Translations under genes and position numbers: made by a program
NCBI RefSeq assembly: GCF_002849595.1
Contig: NZ_NRQR01000023.1
Span: 1-50,668, forward strand
From: Luteimonas rhizosphaerae
GTDB taxonomy: Bacteria; Pseudomonadota; Gammaproteobacteria; Xanthomonadales; Xanthomonadaceae
Direction of reading: 5' to 3'
Length of the DNA: 50,668 bases
Notes under the pieces: generated by a model
Told to the model about the DNA's origin: nothing
The model's database searches: none
The model's input: only the letters and a program-made list of their open reading frames with translations
Part shown: positions 1 to 8,631 of the stretch, one piece after another
Position numbering within the stretch: the first letter of the stretch is position 1
How the letters are laid out: every line of letters begins with the position of its first letter

Positions 1-31
1 CGGGCGGCCCGGCGGTCCGCCGCCCGCCCGG

Positions 32-60
32 TCGCGGCGGCGGCACGGGCCTGCTATAGT
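32..60 (+). promoter_or_regulatory. rpsB: Possible rpsB promoter
   Basis: TATAGT at 55-60 resembles a sigma-70 -10 box and lies about 220 bases before the rpsB start. The position 17 bases upstream (about 32-37) is GC-rich and does not match TTGACA, so only the -10 supports the call. The first 26 bases of the window hold a GC-rich inverted repeat (1-8 against 19-26) that could be the end of a neighbouring unit lying off the left edge. Confidence 0.35.
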
Positions 61-147
61 CCCGCTGCTGTGCGGGGCGACCCGCCACGCCGATGCCGGG
101 CGTCACCGGTAAATACACACCTGCTGTCATCGCCCGTGCCGGGGTGT

Positions 148-170
148 CCCGAGGTCCGTCAGGACCCGGG
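148..170 (+). promoter_or_regulatory. Hairpin in the rpsB 5' leader
   Basis: Within the roughly 210-base untranslated leader of rpsB, CCCG-A-GGTCC pairs with GGACC-CGGG around a GTCA loop, giving a nine-pair stem with one bulged A. In other gammaproteobacteria the rpsB leader is the site of S2-mediated feedback on rpsB-tsf. Whether this hairpin has that role is inference; I see no full match to the known leader fold. Confidence 0.3.
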
Positions 171-280
171 ATCTGGCCACGGAGACCGCAGGGAGGCCCA
201 ACCCCGGAACCACGCACCCGCAAGGGCGCACCGCCCATCAACCACCGTGGCGGCCGGTTCCACTGTCAGGAGTGTCATCA

Positions 281-1126
281 ATGCCCCAGATCACCATGCG
301 CCAGATGCTGGAAGCCGGCGTCCATTTCGGCCACCAGACGCGCTACTGGAACCCGAAGATGGGTCCGTACATCTTCGGTGCCCGCGGCAAGATCCACATC
401 ATCAACCTCGAGAAGACGGTTCCGCTGTTCAACGACGCGATGAACTTCATCTCGGGCATCGCCCAGAAGCGCGGCATGATCCTGTTCATCGGCACCAAGC
501 GCAGCGCGCGCGAGCCGATCAAGGAAGAAGCCGAGCGTTGCAACATGCCCTTCATGACCCAGCGCTGGCTGGGCGGCACGCTGACCAACTTCGCCACGGT
601 GAAGAAGTCGGTGTCGCGCCTGAAGGAGCTGGAAGCGGCCGAGACCGACGGCACGTTCGAAAAGCTGGTCAAGCACGAAGTGCTGGGCCTGCGCCGCGAG
701 CGCGACAAGCTGGAAGCCTCGCTGGGTGGCATCAAGGACATGAACCGCCTGCCCGACGCGCTGTTCGTCATCGACATCGGCCATGAAGACATCGCCATCA
801 AGGAAGCCAAGAAGCTCGGCATTCCGGTGATCGCGGTCGTCGACACGAACTACGATCCGGCCCTGGTCGACTACGCGATTCCGGGCAACGACGACGCCAT
901 CCGTGCCGTGCAGCTGTACGCACGCGCCGCCGCCGACGCCGTGCTGGAAGGCAAGGCTGCCGCGCCGCAGGCCGCGACCGTGCGCGAGGAAGAGTTCAGC
1001 GAAGGCGACAAGGGCCGCTCCAGGAAGCCCGCCGCGAAGAAGGCCGAAGAGAAGCCGGCCGACGACAAGCCGGCTGCCGAGGCCGAGACGGCGGCGGCGC
1101 CGAGCGAAGAGAAGACCGCCGAGTAA
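281..1126 (+). CDS. rpsB: 30S ribosomal protein S2
   Basis: This is ribosomal protein S2 (281 residues), a late-assembling protein of the small subunit. The N-terminus [19 protein letters not shown] is the S2 signature, and the [11 protein letters not shown] and [26 protein letters not shown] segments are also typical. The ATG at 281 is chosen because AGGAG at 268-272 sits eight bases upstream; an in-frame GTG at 272 overlaps that ribosome binding site and is unlikely. The last 45 or so residues form a Lys/Ala/Glu-rich tail ([20 protein letters not shown] onward) beyond the S2 fold. Its operon partner tsf follows after a 165-base gap, the usual bacterial pairing. Confidence 0.97.
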   Translation: MPQITMRQMLEAGVHFGHQTRYWNPKMGPYIFGARGKIHIINLEKTVPLFNDAMNFISGIAQKRGMILFIGTKRSAREPIKEEAERCNMPFMTQRWLGGTLTNFATVKKSVSRLKELEAAETDGTFEKLVKHEVLGLRRERDKLEASLGGIKDMNRLPDALFVIDIGHEDIAIKEAKKLGIPVIAVVDTNYDPALVDYAIPGNDDAIRAVQLYARAAADAVLEGKAAAPQAATVREEEFSEGDKGRSRKPAAKKAEEKPADDKPAAEAETAAAPSEEKTAE

Positions 1127-1136
1127 TCGGCCTGCC

Positions 1137-1166
1137 ATGCGGCTGCGCGAGACTGCGCAGCCGCAT
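1137..1166 (+). promoter_or_regulatory. Perfect 12-bp hairpin between rpsB and tsf
   Basis: ATGCGGCTGCGC at 1137-1148 pairs perfectly with GCGCAGCCGCAT at 1155-1166 around a six-base loop (GAGACT), starting ten bases after the rpsB stop. No T-run follows, so it is not a standard intrinsic terminator. It may stabilise the rpsB message, act as a processing site, or lower transcription into tsf. Confidence 0.6.
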
Positions 1167-1291
1167 CGGCGATCGCGCGTGGGCCCGGCCATCCGGCCGC
1201 CACGACGTCCGGAGGCGGCGATCCGTCCATCCGGCACCCATCCCGAGGGCGGGCCGCGGCCCGCCATCTCTGCATCACATCGAGGACATCC

Positions 1292-2170
1292 ATGGAAATC
1301 ACCGCATCCCTGGTCAAGGAACTGCGCGAGCGCACCGGCGCCGGCATGATGGAGTGCAAGAAGGCACTCTCCGAGAACAACGGCGACATCGACACCGCTG
1401 CTGAAGCCCTGCGCAAGTCGGGCCTGGCCAAGGCCGACAAGAAGGCCGACCGCGTCGCCGCCGAGGGCCGCATCGCCGCCGCCCAGGGCGACGGCAAGGC
1501 CGTGCTGGTCGAGATCAACTCCGAAACCGACTTCGTGGCCAAGGACGACAACTTCCTGCGCTTCACCGACGCCGTCGCCCATGCGGCGCTGGCCTCCGAC
1601 GCCGCCGATGCCGACGCGCTGAAGACCGCCAAGGTCGAAGCCGGCGACACCGTCGAGGAAACCCGCGCCGCCGTCATCGCCAAGGTCGGCGAGAACGTGC
1701 TGGTCCGTCGCCTCGTCCGCGTCGAGACCGCGAACAACGTCGCGGCCTACGTGCACGGCGGCCGCATCGGCGTGCTGGTCGAGCTCAAGGGCGGCGATGC
1801 CGACCTCGCGCGCGGCCTGGCGATGCACGTCGCCGCGATGAACCCGCCGTACAACAAGGCGGCCGACGTGCCGACCGAGTTCGTCGAGAAGGAAAAGGAA
1901 ATCGAACTGGCCAAGATGTCCGAGAAGGACAAGTCGAAGCCGACCGACATCCTCGAGAAGATCATCAGCGGCAAGCTCAACAAGATCGTCAGCGAAGTCA
2001 CGCTGTACGGCCAGCCCTACGTGCTCGACACCGACAAGACCGTCGAAGCCGTGCTGAAGGCCGCGGGCGCCGAAGTCGTCGGCTTCCAGCGCCTCGCCGT
2101 CGGCGAAGGCATCGAGAAGGTCGTCGAGGACTACGCGGCCGAAGTGATGAAGCAGGCCGGCCTGGCCTGA
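1292..2170 (+). CDS. tsf: Elongation factor Ts
   Basis: EF-Ts is the nucleotide exchange factor that recycles EF-Tu from GDP to GTP in translation elongation. The protein is 292 residues, normal for the family. It opens with the UBA-like domain ([20 protein letters not shown], then ECKKAL) and carries the family sequence [14 protein letters not shown] near residue 75, which belongs to the region contacting EF-Tu. GAGG lies seven bases before the ATG. It follows rpsB in the same operon and is closed by an intrinsic terminator 27 bases after the stop codon. Confidence 0.97.
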   Translation: MEITASLVKELRERTGAGMMECKKALSENNGDIDTAAEALRKSGLAKADKKADRVAAEGRIAAAQGDGKAVLVEINSETDFVAKDDNFLRFTDAVAHAALASDAADADALKTAKVEAGDTVEETRAAVIAKVGENVLVRRLVRVETANNVAAYVHGGRIGVLVELKGGDADLARGLAMHVAAMNPPYNKAADVPTEFVEKEKEIELAKMSEKDKSKPTDILEKIISGKLNKIVSEVTLYGQPYVLDTDKTVEAVLKAAGAEVVGFQRLAVGEGIEKVVEDYAAEVMKQAGLA

Positions 2171-2197
2171 TCCATCGCCGGATCGTGTGAGGAGAGA

Positions 2198-2220
2198 GGG
2201 CCGCGCGAGCGGCCCTTTTT
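2198..2220 (+). terminator. Intrinsic terminator after tsf
   Basis: GGGCCGC (2198-2204) pairs with GCGGCCC (2209-2215) around a GCGA tetraloop and is followed directly by five T residues. This is a textbook Rho-independent terminator ending the rpsB-tsf unit. Confidence 0.9.
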
Positions 2221-2383
2221 CATGGGTGCGGACCGGGCGCCACGCGTGATCGACGCGTGGCGCGGACGCCACCTGCGGGCGCGCGCTCTTGCGCGACGGG
2301 TGCATGCGCATGCCCGCCACACATGAGCGCGCGGGCGCGGCGCGCCTGCAGAATCAGCTGGCGCGCGCGCCCGAGCCCTCGCC

Positions 2384-2971
2384 TCACCCCGCGTCGCGCT
2401 GCATGACCAGGCGGATGTCCTCGATCATCTCCTCGCGCGGCTGGTCGTACTGGAACGCGAGCCGCAGGCGCCCGTCGGGGCCGACCAGGTAATTCACCAT
2501 CGTGTGGTCCATCGCATACGACGACGCCGTCGGCACCTTGCGGTAGGTCACGCGGAAGCTGTTGGCCGCGCGGCGCGTGGCCGCGTCGTCACCGCGCAGG
2601 GCGACGAAGCCGGGATCGAAGGCGCCGACGTAGTCGCGCAGGATGTCGGCGGTGTCGCGCTCCGGGTCGACGGTCACGAACACCACCTGCAGCCGGTCGC
2701 CGTCGTCGCCGAGCGCGCGCCGGACCTGCGCCGCTTTCAGCAGGCTGGTCGGGCAGACCTCCGGGCAATGCGTATAGCCGAATGACAGCAGCACGTAGCG
2801 GCCGCTGAAATCGGCCAGCGTGCGCGGCGCGCCATCGGTATCGGTCAGCACGAGACTGCGGCCGTAGGACGCGTCCGACAGGTCGACTCCATGGAAGGGC
2901 CCGTCGTCGCGCGCGCCGCAGGCGGCGAGCAGCAGGCTCAGGACCAGAATCGACGGGAGACGGGCGCGCAC
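2384..2971 (-). CDS. Sco1/SenC-type copper chaperone lipoprotein
   Basis: This protein belongs to the Sco1/SenC/PrrC family, membrane-anchored thioredoxin-fold chaperones that load copper into the CuA site of cytochrome c oxidase. From the GTG at 2971 it is 195 residues: a hydrophobic leader ends in the lipobox LLAAC (Cys18), the copper-binding pair is Cys69 and Cys73 in YTHCPEVCP, and the third ligand is His156 in AMDHTMVNYL. VTVDPERDT is also a family motif. The start is chosen because it places the lipoprotein signal at the N-terminus; an open frame continues upstream but codes nothing recognisable, and the ribosome binding site is weak. A PCu(A)C copper chaperone is transcribed divergently, which supports a role in cytochrome oxidase assembly. 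Confidence 0.9.
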   Translation of the reverse strand: MRARLPSILVLSLLLAACGARDDGPFHGVDLSDASYGRSLVLTDTDGAPRTLADFSGRYVLLSFGYTHCPEVCPTSLLKAAQVRRALGDDGDRLQVVFVTVDPERDTADILRDYVGAFDPGFVALRGDDAATRRAANSFRVTYRKVPTASSYAMDHTMVNYLVGPDGRLRLAFQYDQPREEMIEDIRLVMQRDAG

Positions 2972-3199
2972 GACGGAAGTCCGGGAGTCAGGGGAATGGC
3001 GGGCAGCAGCACCGCGGGCGCCGCCGGCCGTGGCAGGCCGCCGCAGGGCCCCGATTCTACGCCGCCGCACTGTCGCCCCCCAGTCGATGCGCTGCGGCAT
3101 TTTGTCGCAGCATCCGGAACGCCGCCGTGGCGCCGGTATCATCGCCCGTCCCGGGACGCGCGCCGGCGTGTGCCGCGCCCAGCCGATGGAGACTCCCGC
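2972..3199. promoter_or_regulatory. Divergent promoter region of the two copper chaperone genes
   Basis: This 228-base spacer separates the divergent starts of the Sco and PCu(A)C genes, so promoters for both should lie here. The best box I see is TATCAT at about 3137-3142 (plus strand), 58 bases before the PCu(A)C start, without a convincing -35. I see no clear operator palindrome. Confidence 0.4.
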
Positions 3200-3727
3200 A
3201 TGTCGACCCGCCTCGCCGTCCGCGCCCCGCGCGCCGCGCGCCTCACCCTGTCCCTGCTCGCCGGCCTGGTCCTCGCCGCCTGCGCGCCCGCGGACGAACC
3301 GGCCGCGGCTGCGACCGGCAGCGCAGCCGCCGGCGAGGCGATCACGGTGTCCGACGCGTGGATCCGCCAGCCACCGCCGACCGCGGCCGTTGCGGGCGGC
3401 TATCTGACGCTGCACAACGCGGGCGCGACCGACGACCGCCTGGTGTCCGTGGAAACGGCGGCGGCCGGGCGCGTCGAGATGCACGAGATGCAGATGGACA
3501 ACGGCATGATGCGGATGCGCGAACTGCCCGACGGCGTGCCCCTGCCCGCAGGCGCGGCCACCGCCCTCGCGCCGGGTGGCAACCACCTGATGCTGCTCGA
3601 TCCGCAGCAGCCGCTGGAACCCGGCGCGACGTTCCCGGCGACCTTGACCTTCGAACACGCCGCGCCGATGACGGTCACGTTCGAGGTCCGGCCGATGTCC
3701 GGCGAAGCGCCGCATTCCGCCCACTGA
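3200..3727 (+). CDS. PCu(A)C-family periplasmic copper chaperone (DUF461)
   Basis: This is a PCu(A)C-family protein, a periplasmic Cu(I) carrier that delivers copper to cytochrome oxidase CuA, often together with Sco. The 175-residue product has a lipoprotein signal (GLVLAAC, Cys28), the start of the domain at ITVSDAWIRQPPP near residue 48, and a Met/His copper site. In that site His95 and Met106 lie in the MHEMQMDNGMMRM run and an HLM motif follows near residue 129, matching the family pattern H-X10-M-X~21-H-X-M. GGAG lies eight bases before the ATG. It is divergent from the Sco gene. Confidence 0.92.
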   Translation: MSTRLAVRAPRAARLTLSLLAGLVLAACAPADEPAAAATGSAAAGEAITVSDAWIRQPPPTAAVAGGYLTLHNAGATDDRLVSVETAAAGRVEMHEMQMDNGMMRMRELPDGVPLPAGAATALAPGGNHLMLLDPQQPLEPGATFPATLTFEHAAPMTVTFEVRPMSGEAPHSAH

Positions 3728-3982
3728 CGCGGGTCGCTGCGGCACGTCGCAACCGCACGCCCTGGACGCGATCCGGCGGCTGCAACGACGCGCGTGCTTC
3801 CGGCGTCGCGATCGCGTTGCGGGAAGGCCCGTGACAGAACGGGCCGCCCCGTCGTCGTCACCGCATCTGGAATGGGCGCCGCGGATTGACCCGATCAGCC
3901 TTGCAACTGGCCGCATGCTCCGGCACACGCGATGCGCGGATGACGAATCACGCCACGCCGCGCTGACGCCGCCGCGCGCCGC

Positions 3983-5128
3983 TCAGAGCGCCTGCAGCCG
4001 CGCGATCGCCGCGTCGAGCGTCGCGTCATTCTTCGCGAAGCACAGACGCGCCAGGCGCTGGCCGGGCGGCGGCGCGTCGTAGAACGGCGACAGCGGAATC
4101 GCCGCGACGCCCTTCTCGATCGTCAGCCAGCGGCAGAACGCGGCGTCGTCGAGATCGCTGACGGCCGAATAGTCGACCAGCTGGAAATAGCCGCCCGGCA
4201 CCGGCAGCGGCACCAGGCGCGTGGTCGCGAGCTGGGCGGCGAACGCATCGCGCTTGGCCTGGTAGAACGCGCCGAGCTGCTCGTAGTGCTCCGGATGGTC
4301 GCGCAGCATCGCCGCGAACGCGTGCTGGGCGGGCGCGAAGGTGCAGAACACGTTGTACTGGTGGACCTTGCGGAATTCCGCGCTCAGCGCCGGCGGCGCG
4401 ATGCAGTAGCCGAGCTTCCAACCGGTGCAGTGGTAGGTCTTGCCGAAACTCGAGACGACGAACGCGCGCGCGCGCAGTTCGGGATGGCGCAGGATCGACT
4501 CGTGGCGCGCGCCGTCGAAGACGATGTGTTCGTAGACCTCGTCCGACAGCAGCGCGATGCCGGTGTCCTGCAGCAGGTCGGTCAGCGCGGCGATGTCGGC
4601 CGCGCCGAACATCGCGCCCGACGGGTTGTGCGGGCTGTTGACGATCAGCATCCGCGTCTTCGGCGTGATCGCATCGCGCACGCGCTGCCAGTCGACGGCG
4701 AAGCTGCGCGGATCCAGCGGCACGTGCACCGCGACCGCACCGGCCAGCTCGATCGCCGGCTCGTAACTGTCGTATGCGGGATCGAGCACGATCACTTCCT
4801 CGCCGGCGCGGACGACGGCGTGGATCGCATTGAACAGGGCTTCCGTCGCGCCGCTGGTGACGGTGATTTCGGTCTCTGCATCCGGTCTGTGACCGTAGAC
4901 ACGTTCCGTCTTGCTTGCGATGGCTTCTCGCAAAGTCGCGATGCCGGTCATCGGCGCATACTGGTTGTGCCCGGCGCGCATCGCATCGGCGAGTCCGTCG
5001 ACCAGCGGCCGGGGCACATCGAAATCCGGGAAACCCTGGCCCAGGTTGACGGCGCCATGTTCGCTGGCCAGCTGCGACATCACGCTAAAGATCGTGGTGC
5101 CGACCTTGGGCAGTTTGGTCCGGATCAT
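3983..5128 (-). CDS. ybdL: PLP-dependent aminotransferase, methionine aminotransferase (YbdL) type
   Basis: This is a fold-type I, class I/II aminotransferase of 381 residues. The PLP lysine is Lys230 in SSFGKTYHCTGWKLGY, and the cofactor region also shows NSPHNPSG near 174, SDEVYEHIVFD near 205 and the TSGATEALF loop near 101. The N-terminus TKLPKVGTTIFSVMSQLA and the GKTYHCTGWK sequence resemble YbdL and kynurenine/glutamine transaminase K enzymes, which act on methionine and aromatic or bulky amino acids. The exact substrate is inference. It stands alone on the minus strand, convergent with the PCu(A)C gene and divergent from the DUF3293 gene. Confidence 0.85.
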   Translation of the reverse strand: MIRTKLPKVGTTIFSVMSQLASEHGAVNLGQGFPDFDVPRPLVDGLADAMRAGHNQYAPMTGIATLREAIASKTERVYGHRPDAETEITVTSGATEALFNAIHAVVRAGEEVIVLDPAYDSYEPAIELAGAVAVHVPLDPRSFAVDWQRVRDAITPKTRMLIVNSPHNPSGAMFGAADIAALTDLLQDTGIALLSDEVYEHIVFDGARHESILRHPELRARAFVVSSFGKTYHCTGWKLGYCIAPPALSAEFRKVHQYNVFCTFAPAQHAFAAMLRDHPEHYEQLGAFYQAKRDAFAAQLATTRLVPLPVPGGYFQLVDYSAVSDLDDAAFCRWLTIEKGVAAIPLSPFYDAPPPGQRLARLCFAKNDATLDAAIARLQAL

Positions 5129-5201
5129 GGACGGGTTTCCGTTACAGAGACTGTGGGGATGCCGAGTCTACGGACCCGGGCACACGGGATAAACCGCCGC
5201 C

Positions 5202-5687
5202 ATGACGACGCCTGATCCAGCCATCGACGAAACGCGCCTGCTCGAGCTGCTGCACGCCTACCTGGCGGCGCGCTACCGCTGGCAGTACCGCGGCGACTGG
5301 CACGACATCATCATCGGCCTGCCGACGCCCGGCCTCGACCTGCGGTACCCGGAAGCGACCTCGTTCGGCCTGGTGTCGGCGTGGAACCCGCTGTCGGTGA
5401 TGAAGTCCGGCGTCGAGAACCGCCGCGCCGACCGCCTGCTCGAGCAGAGCCTCGTCGCGACCGGTCTGCCCCACATCCCCGCGTTCGCCAGCGCTTCCGA
5501 CCGCAGCTGGCGGGAGCCGAGCTGGATCGTGTTCGGCATGCCCGTCGACAGCTTCGACGCGCTGGGCCGCAACTACGGCCAGCTCGGCACCCTGTGGTGG
5601 CAGCCCGACCAGGCCGTGCGTCTGCGGATCGATGCGGCACGGCCGCCGGGACTCGAAGGCGACCAGCATGTCGACTGGTTAAGATAG
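5202..5687 (+). CDS. DUF3293 domain-containing protein
   Basis: This 161-residue soluble protein shows the DUF3293 pattern: a Trp-containing start, then SFGLVSAWNPLS near 62, an N-R-R-A-x-x-L-L-E helix near 75, REPSWIVFGMP near 118, and a C-terminal NYGQLGTLWW segment. No function is established for the family as far as I know. It lies 36 bases upstream of ccmA on the same strand and could be cotranscribed with the cytochrome c maturation genes, but nothing in the sequence ties it to that pathway. There is no signal peptide or membrane segment. Confidence 0.75.
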   Translation: MTTPDPAIDETRLLELLHAYLAARYRWQYRGDWHDIIIGLPTPGLDLRYPEATSFGLVSAWNPLSVMKSGVENRRADRLLEQSLVATGLPHIPAFASASDRSWREPSWIVFGMPVDSFDALGRNYGQLGTLWWQPDQAVRLRIDAARPPGLEGDQHVDWLR

Positions 5688-5723
5688 CCGCCCGACGGCC
5701 GCTCCCGGTCGGATCTCCGGCCC

Positions 5724-6361
<638 letters not shown>

Positions 6362-6365
<4 letters not shown>

Positions 6366-7060
6366 AGGCGTCGCACGCGGTCGTGCCGTCCCTGACCGGC
6401 ACTGCGCGCGCCCTGCTCGCGCGCGACCTGCGGCTGCTGTGGCGGCGCCGCGGCGATGCGTTCCAGCCGGCGCTGTTCGCGCTGCTGGTGGTCGTGCTGT
6501 TCGCGCTGGCGCTGGGCAACGACCCGGCGATGCTCGCGCGGGTCGCGCCCGGCGTGCTGTGGGTCGCGGCGCTGCTGTCGGGCCTGCTGGCGCTCGACAC
6601 GCTGTTCCGCGGCGACGCCGACGACGGCTCGCTGGAGCAGTGGATGCTCGCGCCGGTACCGCTGGCCTGGCTGGTGGCCGTGCGCACCCTGGTGCACTGG
6701 GCGACGACGACACTGCCGCTGCTCGTCGCCACGCCGCTGCTGGCCGAACTGCTGCACCTGCCGCGCGCGCAGTTGCCGGTGCTGCTGGCCGGGCTGGCAC
6801 TCGGCACGCCGCTGCTGAGCCTGCTCGGCGCGGTCGTGGCCGCGCTGACCATCGGCATGCGCCGTTCCGGTATCCTGTTGGCGCTTCTGGCCCTGCCCCT
6901 GTACGTCCCGGTGCTGGTGTTCGGTGCCGGCAGCGTCGCGATCGCGGCACAGGGGCACGATCCCGCAGGCGGCTTGCTGCTGCTGGGCGCCGGCCTCGTC
7001 GCCGCGCTGGTCCTGGCCCCCGTTGCGGCGGCGGCTGCGATCCGCATCGCGATGCACTGA
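6362..7060 (+). CDS. ccmB: Haem exporter/cytochrome c maturation permease CcmB
   Basis: CcmB is the six-helix inner membrane partner of CcmA. The GTG at 6362 overlaps the ccmA stop and gives 232 residues, close to the usual 220. Diagnostic segments are [20 protein letters not shown] near the N-terminus and [17 protein letters not shown] near residue 85, followed by alternating Leu/Ala-rich membrane helices. A 103-base gap separates it from ccmC. Confidence 0.95.
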
Positions 7061-7163
7061 TCCGCCCGCGCCGGGCGCACGGAGCTTCCGGCCGAACGAC
7101 GCGTGATGAACGCGCCCGCCCGCGACACCTGCTCCGGCATCCGTCGCCAGCCACCGTCCCTGC

Positions 7164-7928
7164 ATGCATCCCATCGTCCGCTGGTTCCATCAACTCGGCT
7201 CACCGCCCACCTTCGACCGCTTCGCGCGGCGCTGGGCGCCGTGGGCGTACGGACTGGCGCTGGCGACGATGGCTTGGGGCCTGTACGGCGCGCTGTTCGT
7301 GGTCCCGGCCGACTACCAGCAGGGCGACAGTTTCCGCATCCTCTACATCCACGTGCCCAGCGCCTGGATGAGTCTTGCGGTGTTCGCCGCGATGGCGGTC
7401 TACGCGGCGATCGCGCTGATCTGGCGCATCAAGCTGTGCGAGATCCTGGCGATGGCCTGCGCGCCGATCGGCGCCGCGTTCACGGTCATCACGCTGGCGA
7501 CCGGTTCCATCTGGGGCAAGCCGATGTGGGGCACGTGGTGGGACTGGGACCCGCGCCTGACCAGTGAACTGATCCTGCTGTTCATGTATCTCGGCATCAT
7601 CGGCCTGTACCACGCGATCGACGACCGCCGTACCGCCGCGCGCGCGGCGTCGCTGCTGGCGCTGGTCGGCGTGGTGCTGCTGCCGGTCATCCGCTACTCG
7701 GTGGTGTGGTGGGATTCGCTGCACCAGGGCCAGACCATTCGCGTGTTCGGCGAATCGACGATCGACGGCAGCATGGTCGGCCCGCTGCTGTGGATGCTGG
7801 TCGCGACCAAGTGCTGGTTCGTCGGCTCGCTGCTGACGCGTGCGCGCGCCGACAACCTGCGGCGCGAAGCCGGCAAGGACTGGGTGCGCCAGCTGGTCGA
7901 GCCGCCTGCGCCGGGAGCACGCGCATGA
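7164..7928 (+). CDS. ccmC: Haem lyase/haem delivery protein CcmC
   Basis: CcmC is an inner membrane protein of the haem-handling (HHP) family that loads haem onto CcmE. The 254-residue product has six predicted membrane helices and the tryptophan-rich motif [19 protein letters not shown] near residues 115-133, flanked by the conserved periplasmic histidines found in IHVPSAWM and SLHQ segments. The stop codon overlaps the ccmD start (ATGA). Confidence 0.97.
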   Translation: MHPIVRWFHQLGSPPTFDRFARRWAPWAYGLALATMAWGLYGALFVVPADYQQGDSFRILYIHVPSAWMSLAVFAAMAVYAAIALIWRIKLCEILAMACAPIGAAFTVITLATGSIWGKPMWGTWWDWDPRLTSELILLFMYLGIIGLYHAIDDRRTAARAASLLALVGVVLLPVIRYSVVWWDSLHQGQTIRVFGESTIDGSMVGPLLWMLVATKCWFVGSLLTRARADNLRREAGKDWVRQLVEPPAPGARA

Positions 7929-8101
7929 GCTATCTGGAATACGTGATCGCCGCCTACGCGGTATTCGTCGTCGTGCTGGTGTGGGATTTCGTCGCGCCGC
8001 GCATCGGCATCGCCCACAGCCTGCGCGCCGCGCGGTTGCTGGCGGCGCGCCGCCGCGCGCCTGCCGCCGCGCCCGCCCCCGATCAGGAGTTGACCCGATG
8101 A
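7925..8101 (+). CDS. ccmD: Small haem exporter subunit CcmD
   Basis: This 58-residue protein starts in an ATGA overlap with ccmC and ends overlapping the ccmE start. It shows the CcmD layout: a short N-terminus (MSYLEY), one membrane helix (residues about 7-24), and a basic cytoplasmic tail ([11 protein letters not shown]). CcmD stabilises the CcmABC complex and is needed for release of holo-CcmE. Confidence 0.9.
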   Translation: MSYLEYVIAAYAVFVVVLVWDFVAPRIGIAHSLRAARLLAARRRAPAAAPAPDQELTR

Positions 8102-8583
8102 ACCCTATCCGCCGCCGCCGCATGTGGTTCGTCGTCGCGCTGGTTGCGGCGTCGGCGCTGTCGGCCACGCTGATCGCGTTCGCGCTGCAGCGCAACGTCG
8201 CCTATCTGTACACGCCGAACGAAATCCTCGGCGGCAGCGCCGGCCCGTCGGTCGCGTCGGGCGACGCGCGGTTCCGGCTCGGCGGCATGGTCTCGGACGG
8301 CTCCTTCAGCCGCGCCAGCGGCTCGATGGAAGCGCGCTTCCGGGTCACCGACGGCGACGCGGAACTGCCGGTCAGCTACACCGGCATCCTCCCGGACCTG
8401 TTCCGCGAGAACCAGGCCGTCGTCGCCACCGGCCGCATGAACGCCGACGGCGTATTCGTTGCCGAGCAGGTCCTGGCCAAGCACGACGAGACCTACGTGC
8501 CGAAGGAAGTCGCCGACAAGATGGGCCTCGCGCACGAGAAGCACGGCATCGAGACGCCGGCCGACGCGGAACGCGCGCAGTGA
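8098..8583 (+). CDS. ccmE: Cytochrome c maturation haem chaperone CcmE
   Basis: CcmE is a periplasmic haem chaperone that binds haem covalently through one histidine. The 161-residue protein has an N-terminal membrane anchor (residues 11-30), the segment YTPNEILGG near 38, and the haem-binding motif [13 protein letters not shown] with His129 and Tyr133. It starts in an ATGA overlap with ccmD. A histidine in the LAKHDE motif marks the normal H-type CcmE rather than the cysteine variant. Confidence 0.97.
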   Translation: MNPIRRRRMWFVVALVAASALSATLIAFALQRNVAYLYTPNEILGGSAGPSVASGDARFRLGGMVSDGSFSRASGSMEARFRVTDGDAELPVSYTGILPDLFRENQAVVATGRMNADGVFVAEQVLAKHDETYVPKEVADKMGLAHEKHGIETPADAERAQ

Positions 8584-8631
8584 CGGCATCGTCGCGTGCG
8601 ATGACGGCGGGCCTGCGACCGGTGGACCGCG

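Noticed and set aside
272..280. GTG at 272 as the rpsB start
   Set aside because: It overlaps the AGGAG that serves the ATG at 281 and adds only residues not found in S2 proteins.
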